A DNA stretch of 64,000 nt from contig NZ_BSEC01000001.1 of NCBI RefSeq assembly GCF_027923385.1, positions 632,501-696,500 on the forward strand, read 5' to 3'. Shown in pieces: positions 1-9,114 of this stretch. How positions within the stretch are numbered: position 1 is the first letter of the stretch; the number at the start of each line of letters is the position of its first letter. A program made the position numbers and the translations under genes. The notes below the pieces were generated by a model. The model was not told the DNA's origin. It was given only the letters and a program-made list of their open reading frames with translations, and made no database searches. The stretch is from Methylocystis echinoides. Lineage in GTDB: Bacteria > Pseudomonadota > Alphaproteobacteria > Rhizobiales > Beijerinckiaceae.

Positions 1-306
1 ATGTCCGCGCGCTCCTGCGGGAGCCGAGGTTTCGGTCTGACGGCGTGGAGGCGACTGCGAACGCCATCGTTGGCAAATTCTGCGCGGGCGATGTTCTGGC
101 GCCGACGGCGCTCGCCGCCTTCGCCGCCTGCTTCAACGAACGCAGGGCGCCGGATCTCGTCTATTCAGACGAGCTGCGCGTCGACAGGGCCGGGCGGCTG
201 GAGCGGATCTGGCGCCCCGGCTGGAGTCCCGCTTTTCAGCGCGCCGTCGGTTATGTGGGACGCGCCTTTTTCGTCCGCGGCGCTCTGCTCGACGCGGAGC
301 CGCATT
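1..306 (+). pseudogene. Glycosyltransferase fragment, open at the left edge and cut by the IS21 element
   Basis: The reading frame beginning at base 3 encodes a plausible protein from the edge to about base 306, where IS sequence begins. It contains an acidic DLVYSDE-type segment followed by a basic/aromatic stretch and a GYVGRAFFVRGALL-like segment. This order resembles the nucleotide-sugar binding part of family 2 glycosyltransferases that act in surface polysaccharide synthesis, which fits the neighbouring export and sugar genes. The frame runs into the IS left end, so the product would end in IS-encoded residues. The N-terminus lies outside the window. The family assignment rests on a short stretch and is moderate; the truncation is seen directly. 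Confidence 0.55.
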
Positions 307-456
307 TGTCAATCGGCACTGAAGTGGGACCCCTGATCGGCGCCGAAAAGGGACCCCCTCGAGACGCGGATTTTCCGCACTTGGCACGACGGAGGGAGGG
401 CGTAGCCCGAGTGGAGTTGCGCCAAGTGCGGCGGCGGCTTGTTGGGTGAGAGGAAC

Positions 457-1188
457 TCAGGCGCGGTTTTTGAAGCGCCAGCTTTCGTTGCCGGTTTCGA
501 TGATGTCACAGTGATGAGTGAGCCGGTCTAGGAGCGCGGTCGTCATTTTGGGGTCGACGAAAACGCTTGGCCATTCGCCGAAGGCGAGATTGGTGGTGAC
601 GATCACCGAGGTCCGCTCGTAGAGCCGGCTGATGAGATGGAAAAGCAGTTGTCCGCCGGCCTGAGCGAAAGGGAGATAGCCAAGCTCGTCGAGAACGACA
701 AAATCCATCCGTGTGAGATAATCCGCCATGCGGCCCTGGCGCCCGGCGCGGGTTTCCGCCTCGAGGCGATTGACGAGATCGACGGTGTTGAAGAAGCGCC
801 CGCGCAGGCTGGCGCGAATGCAGCTTCTGGCAATGGCGATGGCGAGATGCGTCTTGCCGGTCCCCGTGCCGCCCACGAGAACGATGTTGCGTTGTTGGGC
901 GACGAAGTCGCCGCTGGCAAGATCGCGCACCAGAGCTTCGTTGACCGTCGCGCCGTCGAAGACAAAATCGTCGATATCCTTCGCCAGTGGCAGTTTGGCG
1001 ATGGTCATCTGATATTTGATGGAGCGAGCGTGCTTTTCGTCGATTTCGGCTTTGAGGAGATCGCCAATGATCTGCGGCGGTTCATGTTGCCGCTTGATGC
1101 CCGTCGTCATCACGTCGTCGTAAGCGCTTCTCATGCCGAAGAGCTTGAGTTCTCCCATGAGATCGAAGATTTGCGTGCGTTCCATCAT
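457..1188 (-). CDS. istB: IS21 transposition helper ATPase IstB
   Basis: AAA+ ATPase that assists the IstA transposase in target selection and strand transfer. The Walker A motif GGTGTGKTH lies near residue 105 and a Walker B-like [10 protein letters not shown] segment near residue 160. I chose the ATG at 1188 because it overlaps the istA stop (TGATG), the usual translational coupling in IS21; an upstream ATG at 1224 would overlap istA more. Length of 243 residues is normal. No frameshift is visible, so the element may still be active. Confidence 0.92.
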   Translation of the reverse strand: MMERTQIFDLMGELKLFGMRSAYDDVMTTGIKRQHEPPQIIGDLLKAEIDEKHARSIKYQMTIAKLPLAKDIDDFVFDGATVNEALVRDLASGDFVAQQRNIVLVGGTGTGKTHLAIAIARSCIRASLRGRFFNTVDLVNRLEAETRAGRQGRMADYLTRMDFVVLDELGYLPFAQAGGQLLFHLISRLYERTSVIVTTNLAFGEWPSVFVDPKMTTALLDRLTHHCDIIETGNESWRFKNRA

Positions 1189-2687
1189 CAGCCTGAACTC
1201 CTCAGTTGGTCGTATTTTGCGCAATCGGCGAGAGGGGCATGCCGGAGCTTCAGGGCGTCCGGCGTGAGGATGGTCAGCGGCGGGCCGGGATCGCGGCGGC
1301 GCGCAAGAATGTTAAGAATGACGTCGGCGGAGTGCACGCCTTGGCACAAGGCTTCGGCGCAGGCGGCCTCGACCGTGGGCAGCCCGTCTTCGAGAACCGC
1401 GGCGAGAACCTTCACCATCTGACGGTCGCCGTCTGCGGAGCCAGAGAGTTTGCGCCGGATCCTTTCCATGGCGGCGGGCAAGACCCAGTCCTTGAACGGC
1501 GCGCCATTCCTCAAGGCGCCAGGCTTTCGCGCCAGGACCGGCACGTAATGCCAAGGGTCGTAAGCCGTCTCATCACGGCCAAAGCGTCGACGATGTTCGC
1601 CGACGACGCCCCCATCCTGCCGAATGACGATGCGATCGGCATAGGCCTGGACTTCGACAGGCCGGCCCACGGCATTGGCCATCACCGAGTATTTGTTGCT
1701 GTCGAAGCGAACCAGGCAGGTCTTCGACACCGCGGCGCTCACCGCATGGAAGCCGTCGAAGCAACCGCGCAACGGCACGAGTTTTTGTCGCTCGTCCTCG
1801 AAGACCTCCCAAATCGTTCTATCGCCCATCTCCGGGTGGCGATGCGCCTTGGCGTAGGCGATACATTTGTCCAGGAGCCAGGCGTTCAACTCGTCATAGC
1901 TCTTGAACCGCAGGCGGGGTGTGAAGAAGCGTTCGCGAATGACGCCGACCTGGTTCTCGACCTGGCCTTTCTCCCAGCCCGACGCCGGCGTGCAGGCTAC
2001 GGGCTCGACGAGATAATGCCCGCACATCTGTAGAAAGCGGCGGTTGTATTGCCGCTCCTTGCCGACGAAGATCGTCTCCACCGCGGTCTTCATGTTGTCG
2101 TAGATGCCGCGGGCGCAGGCGCCCTTGAAAAAGCCGAAGGCGCGGTCGTGCGCGTCGAACACCATCTCTTGCGTCTCACGCGGATAGGCGCGGACAAACG
2201 GCATGCGGCTGTGACAAAGCCGCATGTGGGCTGCCTTCACGGTCACCGTCGCGCCGTTCAGAATGACGACTTCATGGCTCCAATCGAACTGGTAGGCGTC
2301 ACCAGGGGAAAAACTCAGCGGCACATAGGCCTGGGCCAGCACGGTTCCGCGTTCCTTGCGCCAGTTCTTGGCGTAACGGCGGACGGCGTCATAACTGCCT
2401 TCATAGCCAAGTTCTCGCAGCTCTTCATAAAGGCGGATAAGCGTCAACCGCTCGCGGGCCGGCTTCCCATCATTCCCCAGAAGCAAAGCGTCGAGCTGCT
2501 CCCGCCAGGGGCCTATTTTGGGGAGCGGCTGCCTTTCCCGCTCGTAATGGAACTCCGTCGCATCAGAACGGATGACCTTCCGCACCACCTTCCGTGACAC
2601 ACGAAGGTCCCGGCAGATCTCCTTGATCGGCTTCTTGTGTCGGAAATAGGCGAGACGAATCTTTGCAATCGTTTCCACAATCAGCAT
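1188..2687 (-). CDS. istA: IS21 transposase IstA
   Basis: DDE-type transposase. The N-terminus has a helix-turn-helix region ([20 protein letters not shown]) for binding the terminal repeats. The integrase core follows, with candidate catalytic acidic residues in the FDWSHE, IYDNMK and GQVENQVG segments. The C-terminus has the usual beta-barrel-like part. I took the ATG at 2687, giving 499 residues; an ATG at 2720 would add 11 residues. The gene overlaps istB by one base. It appears intact. Confidence 0.92.
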   Translation of the reverse strand: MLIVETIAKIRLAYFRHKKPIKEICRDLRVSRKVVRKVIRSDATEFHYERERQPLPKIGPWREQLDALLLGNDGKPARERLTLIRLYEELRELGYEGSYDAVRRYAKNWRKERGTVLAQAYVPLSFSPGDAYQFDWSHEVVILNGATVTVKAAHMRLCHSRMPFVRAYPRETQEMVFDAHDRAFGFFKGACARGIYDNMKTAVETIFVGKERQYNRRFLQMCGHYLVEPVACTPASGWEKGQVENQVGVIRERFFTPRLRFKSYDELNAWLLDKCIAYAKAHRHPEMGDRTIWEVFEDERQKLVPLRGCFDGFHAVSAAVSKTCLVRFDSNKYSVMANAVGRPVEVQAYADRIVIRQDGGVVGEHRRRFGRDETAYDPWHYVPVLARKPGALRNGAPFKDWVLPAAMERIRRKLSGSADGDRQMVKVLAAVLEDGLPTVEAACAEALCQGVHSADVILNILARRRDPGPPLTILTPDALKLRHAPLADCAKYDQLRSSG

Positions 2688-2799
2688 CCCAACCCCGGCC
2701 TCCCTCGAAAAGGAGGCCATTGTGGACCCTTCGCCAAAGGGGTCCCGATTGGACGCCGATCACCCCAAAAGCGGGGTCCTTATTCCATGCCGATCAACA

Positions 2800-3727
2800 G
2801 CTGGGCGGGGGCGTGGCGTCGCATGATGCGCAGAACGCCTATATGGTGCTCGCCTATATAAAGAGCCGCGCCCTTCTTGAGGATCTTGGCGGCGCGGCCT
2901 ATTTCGAGCGTATTTTTTCGGAAGGCGACATCGACGCCTTTTCGAGGCTCGCTCCGGGCGCCTCGCTGGAGGAGATCTGGAAATACTGGCTTGGGCATCT
3001 TTCCGCCAGCGTCGAAAACATCTCCGGAGTCCTGACGGTGCGGCTCGACGCCTTCCGGCCCGAGCATGCGCAGCGGAGTGTCCAGGACATCGTTCGCCTG
3101 AGCGAGGCGCTCGTCAACAAGGTCACCCTGCGCAACCGCGCCGATTCGCTCGCCCGCGCGGAAACCGAAGTTGCGGGCGCGCGCGAGCGACTGGCGCTGG
3201 CGCGACAGAAAACGCTGGAATTTCGCAACAAGAATCTCGTTATCGATCCGGGCGCGCGCGCGACCAGCATTGGCGAACTGATCGGGAAGCTCTCGATGGA
3301 GCGGATCGACCTTGTCAATGCGCTATCGACGTTCTCCTCGTCGCTCGCAACGGATGCCCCGAGCCAGAGGCTGCAGCGGACGCGGCTTGCGGCGGTCGAA
3401 AAGCAGATCGCAGAATTGCGCCGGAAGCTGACGGACGATCAGGGGTCGGGCGCCGTCTCCGAACAACTCGCCAATTACGAGAATTTGAAACTCGACGAGC
3501 AGTTTGCCGAGCGTCTGTATTCGATTGCGCTCACGGCCTATGACAGCGCCCGTCAGGACCTCGAACGCCAGCAGCTTTATCTCGTCACCATCGTGCCGCC
3601 GACCCTGCCCGAATCGGCGACCTATCCGAGAGTCGTCGCCAATACGTCGCTTCTGTTCTTTGCGCTCCTCGGCGCATGGGCCATCGTGGCGCTGATCGTC
3701 GCGAGCATCGACGATCAGATGACCTGA
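2800..3727 (+). pseudogene. Capsule export inner-membrane protein (KpsE/CtrB-like), 5' end removed at the IS junction
   Basis: From the IS right end a frame encodes about 308 residues that match the C-terminal two thirds of KpsE/BexC/CtrB-type polysaccharide export proteins: a YIKSRALLEDLG segment, a long heptad-rich coiled coil (about 3110-3600), then a P-x-x-P-rich IVPPTLPESATYP segment and a final transmembrane helix. The N-terminal transmembrane helix and start codon are missing; an ATG upstream would lie within IS sequence. The gene ends 8 bases before the stop of an intact paralogue on the opposite strand. Loss of the head by the IS event is seen directly; loss of function is inferred. 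Confidence 0.8.
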
Positions 3728-3735
3728 CGTTTCGG

Positions 3736-5031
3736 TCATTTGGCCATATGGTCGCGGGCCATCAGGACAAGCGCAACGAGCACCGCCCAGCCCAGGATCG
3801 CCGGGCCGACAATGATGGACCATTCGAGCCAGCGACGCGGATAGACGGCCTTTTGCGCAAGCGTCGGGCGCAGGAAGAGCGCGAGATAGGTTCTTTGCCG
3901 CTCGAGATCAATGCGGGCGGTTTCATAGGCCGACGCCGCGCTGGCGTATTGCTGCTCGGCGAAGCGCAGATCGACCTCCGGCGCGGAGAGCATGCTGGCG
4001 CGATTCGCGAGGGCGGCGCGGTTATCCTTGCCGGCGATCTCGGCGGAATAGGAGGCGATCTGTTTCTTGAGGCTCTCCGAGCGGGCGGTGAGCAGACGCA
4101 TCTGGGGCGAGGTCTGCGTGGGCGCGGATGCGCGCAGCGCGTCGAGGTTTTCCTCGGTCGTCGCCAGTTCGAGCCGCAGTTGGGTGAGCACCTTGTTGAT
4201 GGCCTCCGCCGCCGCAGGGGCGTCGAGCACGCCTTCGCGATTGCGCGCGTCGCGCATCGCCGCTGTCGCCGCCTTCAGCCGCGTTTCGGCGCGGGTCAGT
4301 TCCGTCTGCGACTGCGCCACCGCGTCGCGCCGCGTGCGCGTCGACATGTCGTTGACCAGCTTTTCCGCGAGATCGACGACTTTCTGCGCAATCGCGAGCG
4401 AGTCGGCGGGGGTGAAGGCGCGGATATGAACGGAGACAATGCCCGACATGAGATCGACGCTCGCATCCACGCGCTTCTTCCAGTATTTCTCCAGCGCTTC
4501 GATCGAGTCCGCCGGGTCGAAACGCGAGAAATAATCGCCTCGCGCGAATTTCGAGCGCAGGTCGAGCGTGCCGTCCAGCGTCTCGACCATGGAGCGGCCG
4601 AGGATATAGCGCACGACGACCTGCGCGTCCTGAATCTGTTTTCCCTCCTGCGTCGACACGCCGAGCGTCGGAAAGGACGGGCTGTCCGAGGATTGCAGCG
4701 CGAATTTGGCCTCGGTGACATATTGCGGGCGCGCCATCACGCCCCAATAGTACGAGGCCGCCAGCAGGGGGAGAATGACAATGAGCGCAAAACTCGCCGC
4801 AATCCCGCGCCGCAGGAGCAGATCGCCCGGTCGCGACACATAGGCGCCGCCGCTGACGATGCTAACCGGCGCGCGCGATCTGTTGGCGGCGCGCTTCAGC
4901 GCCTGCGAAATGTTGCGCGCAATTGCAGTGGCGTCATCCGCCGGAATGACGTTCCGTCCCGGCGACGGCGCGAGCTGACGGGCGTCGCTCTGACCCGACG
5001 CCTCAGGCGTTGAGTTTCTTGTAAAGTTCAA
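3736..5031 (-). CDS. Capsule polysaccharide export inner-membrane protein (KpsE/CtrB-like)
   Basis: Polysaccharide co-polymerase type protein that, in ABC-dependent capsule export, links the inner-membrane transporter to the outer-membrane channel. There is an N-terminal cytoplasmic stretch, a transmembrane helix (around FALIVILPLLAASYYWGV), a periplasmic domain with long coiled coil, the RPTLAQKAVYPRR segment, and a C-terminal transmembrane helix. No ATG is in frame near the expected start. The TTG at 5031, inside the last codons of the upstream ATPase gene, gives 431 residues, a normal length, and fits translational coupling; the exact start is uncertain. It pairs with the KpsT-like ATPase. 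No KpsM-like permease is visible in the window. Confidence 0.85.
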   Translation of the reverse strand: MNFTRNSTPEASGQSDARQLAPSPGRNVIPADDATAIARNISQALKRAANRSRAPVSIVSGGAYVSRPGDLLLRRGIAASFALIVILPLLAASYYWGVMARPQYVTEAKFALQSSDSPSFPTLGVSTQEGKQIQDAQVVVRYILGRSMVETLDGTLDLRSKFARGDYFSRFDPADSIEALEKYWKKRVDASVDLMSGIVSVHIRAFTPADSLAIAQKVVDLAEKLVNDMSTRTRRDAVAQSQTELTRAETRLKAATAAMRDARNREGVLDAPAAAEAINKVLTQLRLELATTEENLDALRASAPTQTSPQMRLLTARSESLKKQIASYSAEIAGKDNRAALANRASMLSAPEVDLRFAEQQYASAASAYETARIDLERQRTYLALFLRPTLAQKAVYPRRWLEWSIIVGPAILGWAVLVALVLMARDHMAK

Positions 5032-5656
5032 TCGCGTCGTCCAGATTGTTGAAAATGTGCATTTGACCGCCGGCGAGAACGATGCCGCGATTGCAATAGT
5101 CGCGGATCGTGCCCATTGCGTGAGAGACCATGATGATGTCGGCCCGCTGCCGGCGCCGGTCGAACTCCTCCTTGCAGCGCGCCGCGAAACGCGCGTCGCC
5201 GACGGCGGTGACTTCGTCGATGAGATAGCAGTCGAAGTCGATCGCAAGGCACAGGCCGAAAGCGAGGCGCGCGATCATGCCGGAGGAATAGGTGAGGATC
5301 GGAACGTCGATATAGGCGCCGATATCGGCGAACTCCTCGACGAAGGAAATCACCGCGCGCGGGTTCTCGCCATAGACCCGGGCGACGAGTCTCGCATTCT
5401 CGCGCCCCGTGAGCTTTGGATGCAGGCCGCCGCTGAAGCCAAGCGGCCAGGAAATGCGCGCCCTGCGGCGCACGCGCCCGCCATTGGGCAGCTCCGTCCC
5501 CGCGAGGAGACGCATCAGCGTGGACTTCCCCGCGCCATTGACGCCGAGCACGCCATAGCTGCGGCCAGACTGGAAATCGAGCGAAACGTGATCGAGCACG
5601 ATCTTCCGATGCCCATGCCTGCGGTAATATTTATAGACGTCCTCGAGCGCGATCAT
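5003..5656 (-). CDS. ABC transporter ATPase for polysaccharide export (KpsT/Wzt-like)
   Basis: ATP-binding subunit that energises export of capsule or O-antigen polysaccharide across the inner membrane. Walker A is GVNGAGKST, the signature region reads YSSGMIARLAFG, Walker B is DCYLIDEVTAVGD and the switch histidine sits in MVSHAMG. I chose the ATG at 5656 (product begins MIALEDVYKYYRR, the usual KpsT N-terminus) over an upstream ATG at 5704. With 217 residues it has the short KpsT length, without the C-terminal glycan-binding extension of Wzt. It overlaps the KpsE-like gene downstream. The partner permease is not in the window, perhaps lost or located to the left of the IS. Confidence 0.9.
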   Translation of the reverse strand: MIALEDVYKYYRRHGHRKIVLDHVSLDFQSGRSYGVLGVNGAGKSTLMRLLAGTELPNGGRVRRRARISWPLGFSGGLHPKLTGRENARLVARVYGENPRAVISFVEEFADIGAYIDVPILTYSSGMIARLAFGLCLAIDFDCYLIDEVTAVGDARFAARCKEEFDRRRQRADIIMVSHAMGTIRDYCNRGIVLAGGQMHIFNNLDDAIELYKKLNA

Positions 5657-5708
5657 CGGCCTTGGGCGAGCTGGCGAGTTAAGCGTAAGCTGTAGTATAT
5701 TCATTTGA

Positions 5709-8168
5709 ATGAAACAGGAAACGGTCTTTCAGGCCGCCGGCCGGCATTTGCGCAATGGCTGGATCATTCTCACGACGCGCGGCGCGGTTGCGCTGTTTGG
5801 CGCCGCCATGCGGGAGGCGGCGAAGCTCATCGATTCGCCTGTGGGGGTTTTTCTGCCGCCTGCGGAAATCCTGCGGCAGGGCCCGCAGTTCTGCCGCGCC
5901 TATGGCGCGCGGGCGACAATCGGCGCCGTGCTGCGCCAGCTTGCGGCGACATATGATCCGCCGCTCGGACTGCGCCGCAATCCCGTCAATGATCCGCTGC
6001 GCGCGCAGGCGGTCGGCTATCATTACACGCATGAGTTGATAAGAGCGGATGGCGTCGTGCCCTCGCGCCGTCCCGTCAATGAATCGGATTTCGCGCTGGC
6101 GACGCCCTTCGACTATCCGGCGCAGCCGTCGCATGCCGGTCCCATCGCCGCGATCGTGCATGTCTTCTATCCGGAGGTCCTCCCGCTCCTGCTCGAAAAG
6201 CTTGCGAATCTTCCTGGCGACGTGGATCTCTTCCTGTCGACCGACACGCCAGAAAAGGAAGGACGTATCGCTCAGGCCTGCGACGGCTGGCGCAAGGGGC
6301 GCGTCGAGACGCGCGTGCTGCCGAACCGGGGACGCGACATCGCGGCAAAATTCGTGGGCTTTCGTGACGTCTATGCGCGTTATGAACTCTTCGTTCATCT
6401 CCACGCCAAGCGGTCGCCGCATGGCGGCGCGGCGCTCGCGCGCTGGCGGGATTATCTCGTCGACACGCTTCTCGGCTCGCCGCGGATTGCAGGCGCCAAT
6501 CTCTCCTTGTTCGACGATCCCAGGGTCGGCGTCGTCTTCCCGCAGCATCTCTTCGAGCTGCGCGGCGTGCTCAACTGGGGTTATGATTACGATCTCGCCC
6601 GCGTTCTCATGAAACGCATGGGCGTCGCCATCGACAAGACTCTCACACTCGAGTTTCCATCGGGCTCGATGTTCTTCGGGCGCAGCGCCGCCTTTCGGCC
6701 GCTCCTCGATCTCGCGCTCGATTTTTCCGATTTCCCTGAAGAAGCCGGTCACGTCGACGGCACGCTCGCGCATGCCATCGAGCGTGTGCTGCTGATGGTC
6801 GCGGAATCGACAGGCTTCGAATGGCGCAAGGTGGCGCGGCGCGATCTCTACCCGATGCCGCACACCTTGCTCACCGTGCGGGAGCCGGACGATCTTCCCC
6901 TGCATCGGCTGAAAGTCTTTCGGCCCTGTCTTTCCCCTGTCGATGATGCGCCGCGTCCGCAGGAGAGAGGCCTGGCCGAACTCAGGCCGCTGCTTTCCTA
7001 TCCCTCGCGCAACTCGCGTCCGCGTCTCACGCTGCTGACCCCGACCGTCAATCCGCATCAGACCTTCGGCGGCGTCGCCACGGCGCTGCGGCTGTTCACG
7101 TCGCTCGCCGACGCGCTCGGCGACGACTGGGATCGGCGCATCGTCGCCACCGACGCCGACATCGAGCCGGCGGCCTACGAACGCTTTGCGGATTTCGAGC
7201 CGGCGCCCTATGCGGCGAGTCTCGATCAAGGGCGTCGCGTCATCGTCGACGCCTTCCAGCGCGAGGGCGGCCGACTCGATCTGCGCGCGAACGATATTTT
7301 CATCGCGACCGCCTGGTGGACGGCGATACTGGCGCGCGATCTCGAAAAGGATCGGGCGCGCTACTTTGACGGCACGCGGCCGCTCATCTACCTCGTTCAG
7401 GACGACGAGCCCTATTTCCAGGGCCGGGGCGCGCGCGCCGCATTCGCCGTCTCCACTTACCGCCCTCGCGGCGAGACCATCGCGCTGATCAATTCAGAAG
7501 AACTCTACCTGTCGATGCAAGCGAAATATGGTTTCGCCGAAAGCTGGTGCATCCCCTATGCGATCAACCCGCAAATCGACGCGGCGCTGCGCCCGGCGCC
7601 GCGCGAAAGACTGATGCTCGTCTATGGGCGACCACATGTCGAACGCAATGGATTCGAGCTGATCGTCGACGCCCTGTTTCGCTGGCAGCAACGAGACCCC
7701 ATTCGCGCCAGCCGATGGACGCTTCTGTTTCTCGGCGAGGGTTTTCCGGCGTCCTGGCTTTATCCCGTGCAGAATGCGCGCGTGCTCGGCAAGGCGAGTC
7801 TTGCGGATTATGCCGATCTCCTGAGCCGCGCCAGCGTCGGCGTGTCGCTGATGCTGTCGCCGCATCCGAGTTATCCGCCGTTGGAAATGGCGGAAGCCGG
7901 GCTTGTCGCCGTCACGAATGATTTCGAGGGACGCAGCCTGCGACGCCGTTTCGACGACGTCATGGCCGTCGAGGACGTCGACCCCCTCGCGCTCGCCGAA
8001 GCGATAGAGGCGGCTGTGGCGCGGGCGGAGCCGCTCATCGGCGCGATCACGCCGCGTCGACAGGGCAGGGCGCCGGCGCTCGATCCTGATGCAATATTCG
8101 ATGCCGGCGCGGTCGCTGCGCGCCTTCGGCGCCAGTTTACCGAGCCTTCTCGCGCAGGAGGCGCGTGA
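5709..8168 (+). CDS. Two-module glycosyltransferase: RgpF-like domain plus WsaF-like GT-B domain
   Basis: Large cytoplasmic enzyme of 819 residues. Roughly residues 130-410 resemble the rhamnan synthesis protein F (RgpF) family: AIVHVFYPEVLPLLLEKL, NRGRDIAAK, LHAKRSPH and a PSGSMFFGR segment. Residues from about 435 on resemble WsaF-type rhamnosyltransferases (GGVATALRLF, YLVQDDEPYF, YGRPHVERNGFE, SPHPSYPPLEMAEAG). It probably transfers rhamnose or a related sugar in surface polysaccharide assembly, in line with adjacent rfbD. The start at 5709 lacks a clear ribosome-binding site. It is divergent from the KpsT-like gene and its end overlaps rfbD convergently by 32 bases. The sugar specificity is inferred. 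Confidence 0.82.
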   Translation: MKQETVFQAAGRHLRNGWIILTTRGAVALFGAAMREAAKLIDSPVGVFLPPAEILRQGPQFCRAYGARATIGAVLRQLAATYDPPLGLRRNPVNDPLRAQAVGYHYTHELIRADGVVPSRRPVNESDFALATPFDYPAQPSHAGPIAAIVHVFYPEVLPLLLEKLANLPGDVDLFLSTDTPEKEGRIAQACDGWRKGRVETRVLPNRGRDIAAKFVGFRDVYARYELFVHLHAKRSPHGGAALARWRDYLVDTLLGSPRIAGANLSLFDDPRVGVVFPQHLFELRGVLNWGYDYDLARVLMKRMGVAIDKTLTLEFPSGSMFFGRSAAFRPLLDLALDFSDFPEEAGHVDGTLAHAIERVLLMVAESTGFEWRKVARRDLYPMPHTLLTVREPDDLPLHRLKVFRPCLSPVDDAPRPQERGLAELRPLLSYPSRNSRPRLTLLTPTVNPHQTFGGVATALRLFTSLADALGDDWDRRIVATDADIEPAAYERFADFEPAPYAASLDQGRRVIVDAFQREGGRLDLRANDIFIATAWWTAILARDLEKDRARYFDGTRPLIYLVQDDEPYFQGRGARAAFAVSTYRPRGETIALINSEELYLSMQAKYGFAESWCIPYAINPQIDAALRPAPRERLMLVYGRPHVERNGFELIVDALFRWQQRDPIRASRWTLLFLGEGFPASWLYPVQNARVLGKASLADYADLLSRASVGVSLMLSPHPSYPPLEMAEAGLVAVTNDFEGRSLRRRFDDVMAVEDVDPLALAEAIEAAVARAEPLIGAITPRRQGRAPALDPDAIFDAGAVAARLRRQFTEPSRAGGA

Positions 8169-9030
8169 CGCAGCCTTCCAGCGACTGGCGCCACGGCGGC
8201 AGGACGACGCCATAACGTTCGGCGAGCTTCGTATTGTCGAGTCGCGAATTGGCGGGGCGGCGCGCGGGCGTCGGATAATCCGCCGTGGCGATGCGCCGGA
8301 CGCGCACCGGCCTGCGTCCGCACTGCTCGGCGATCTCGAAGGTCGCTTCGGCCAGATCGGCCCAGCTCGCGTCGCCCTGACCCGTGAGATTGACCACGCC
8401 GCGCAGTGACGGCGCGGGGTCCTGCGTCAGGCGCCGGGCGATGACGAGCAGCGCGTCGGCGATGTCGAGCGCGTTGGTCGGATTGCCGAGCTGATCCGCG
8501 ACCACGCCCACTTCCTCCCGCGTCTCGCCGAGGCGCAGCATCGTCTTGACGAAATTGGCGCCGAAGGGGCTGTAGACCCATGCGGTGCGCAGAATTGCAT
8601 GGTTCGGGTGGATCCCCCGGATGTGTTCCTCGCCGGCGAGCTTGGAGCGGCCATAGGCGCTTGTCGGGCCGGTCGGATCGTCTTCCCGATAGGGCCGGTC
8701 GAGGGTTCCGTCGAAGACATAATCCGTGGAGAGATGCAGCAGCGGCGCATTCAGCTCCGCCGCGGCCTCCGCGACATGCGCCGCGCCGGCGCCATTGACG
8801 CGCATGGCGACCTCGGCCTCGCTTTCGGCCTTGTCGACGGCCGTATAGGCGGCGGCGTTGATGATCGCGTCGCAACGGGCGTGGCGCAGGCTGGCGAGAA
8901 CGGCGTTCCGCATGCCGAGGTCGAGCTGCGGACGCCCGAGCGCGGTGATTTCCACGTCTTTGCCGGCGCGCTCGATCAGCGCGCTCACGACCTGGCCGGT
9001 CAGGCCGGTGACGGCGAGACGGAGCGTCAT
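8137..9030 (-). CDS. rfbD: dTDP-4-dehydrorhamnose reductase
   Basis: Last step of dTDP-L-rhamnose synthesis: NADPH-dependent reduction of dTDP-4-dehydro-L-rhamnose. It is an extended SDR with a TGLTGQV nucleotide-binding loop near residue 8, a NAAAYTAVDKAE segment near 60, STDYVFDG near 102 and the catalytic YxxxK as YGRSK near 126. The length of 297 residues is normal. The other rfb genes (rfbA, B, C) are not in the window. It follows ugd on the same strand with an 84-base gap, so co-transcription is plausible. Confidence 0.93.
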   Translation of the reverse strand: MTLRLAVTGLTGQVVSALIERAGKDVEITALGRPQLDLGMRNAVLASLRHARCDAIINAAAYTAVDKAESEAEVAMRVNGAGAAHVAEAAAELNAPLLHLSTDYVFDGTLDRPYREDDPTGPTSAYGRSKLAGEEHIRGIHPNHAILRTAWVYSPFGANFVKTMLRLGETREEVGVVADQLGNPTNALDIADALLVIARRLTQDPAPSLRGVVNLTGQGDASWADLAEATFEIAEQCGRRPVRVRRIATADYPTPARRPANSRLDNTKLAERYGVVLPPWRQSLEGCVTRLLREKAR

Positions 9031-9114
9031 GTCAGCGTCTCCGCAAGGTGAAGGACGCCCGAAGTCTATGCCGACGACGCCGCGCGCGGCAAGGCGCGCG
9101 GCGCAGGGGCCGGT

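Larger units (their letters stand above)
307..2799 (-). mobile_element. IS21-family insertion sequence, complete
   Basis: The element carries istA and istB in overlapping frames on the minus strand. Its ends are imperfect inverted repeats: the left end begins TGTCAATCGGCACTGAAG at 307 and the right end, read inward on the minus strand from 2799, begins TGTTGATCGGCATGGAAT. Both are followed by GGACCCC, and further internal copies of GATCGGCG...GGGACCCC lie just inside each end, the multiple terminal repeats typical of IS21. Total length is about 2.49 kb, usual for the family. The bases next to the two ends (CCGCATT on the left, GCTGGGC on the right) do not form a target-site duplication. The flanking genes are different broken genes, so the element probably marks a deletion or recombination junction. 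Confidence 0.93.
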
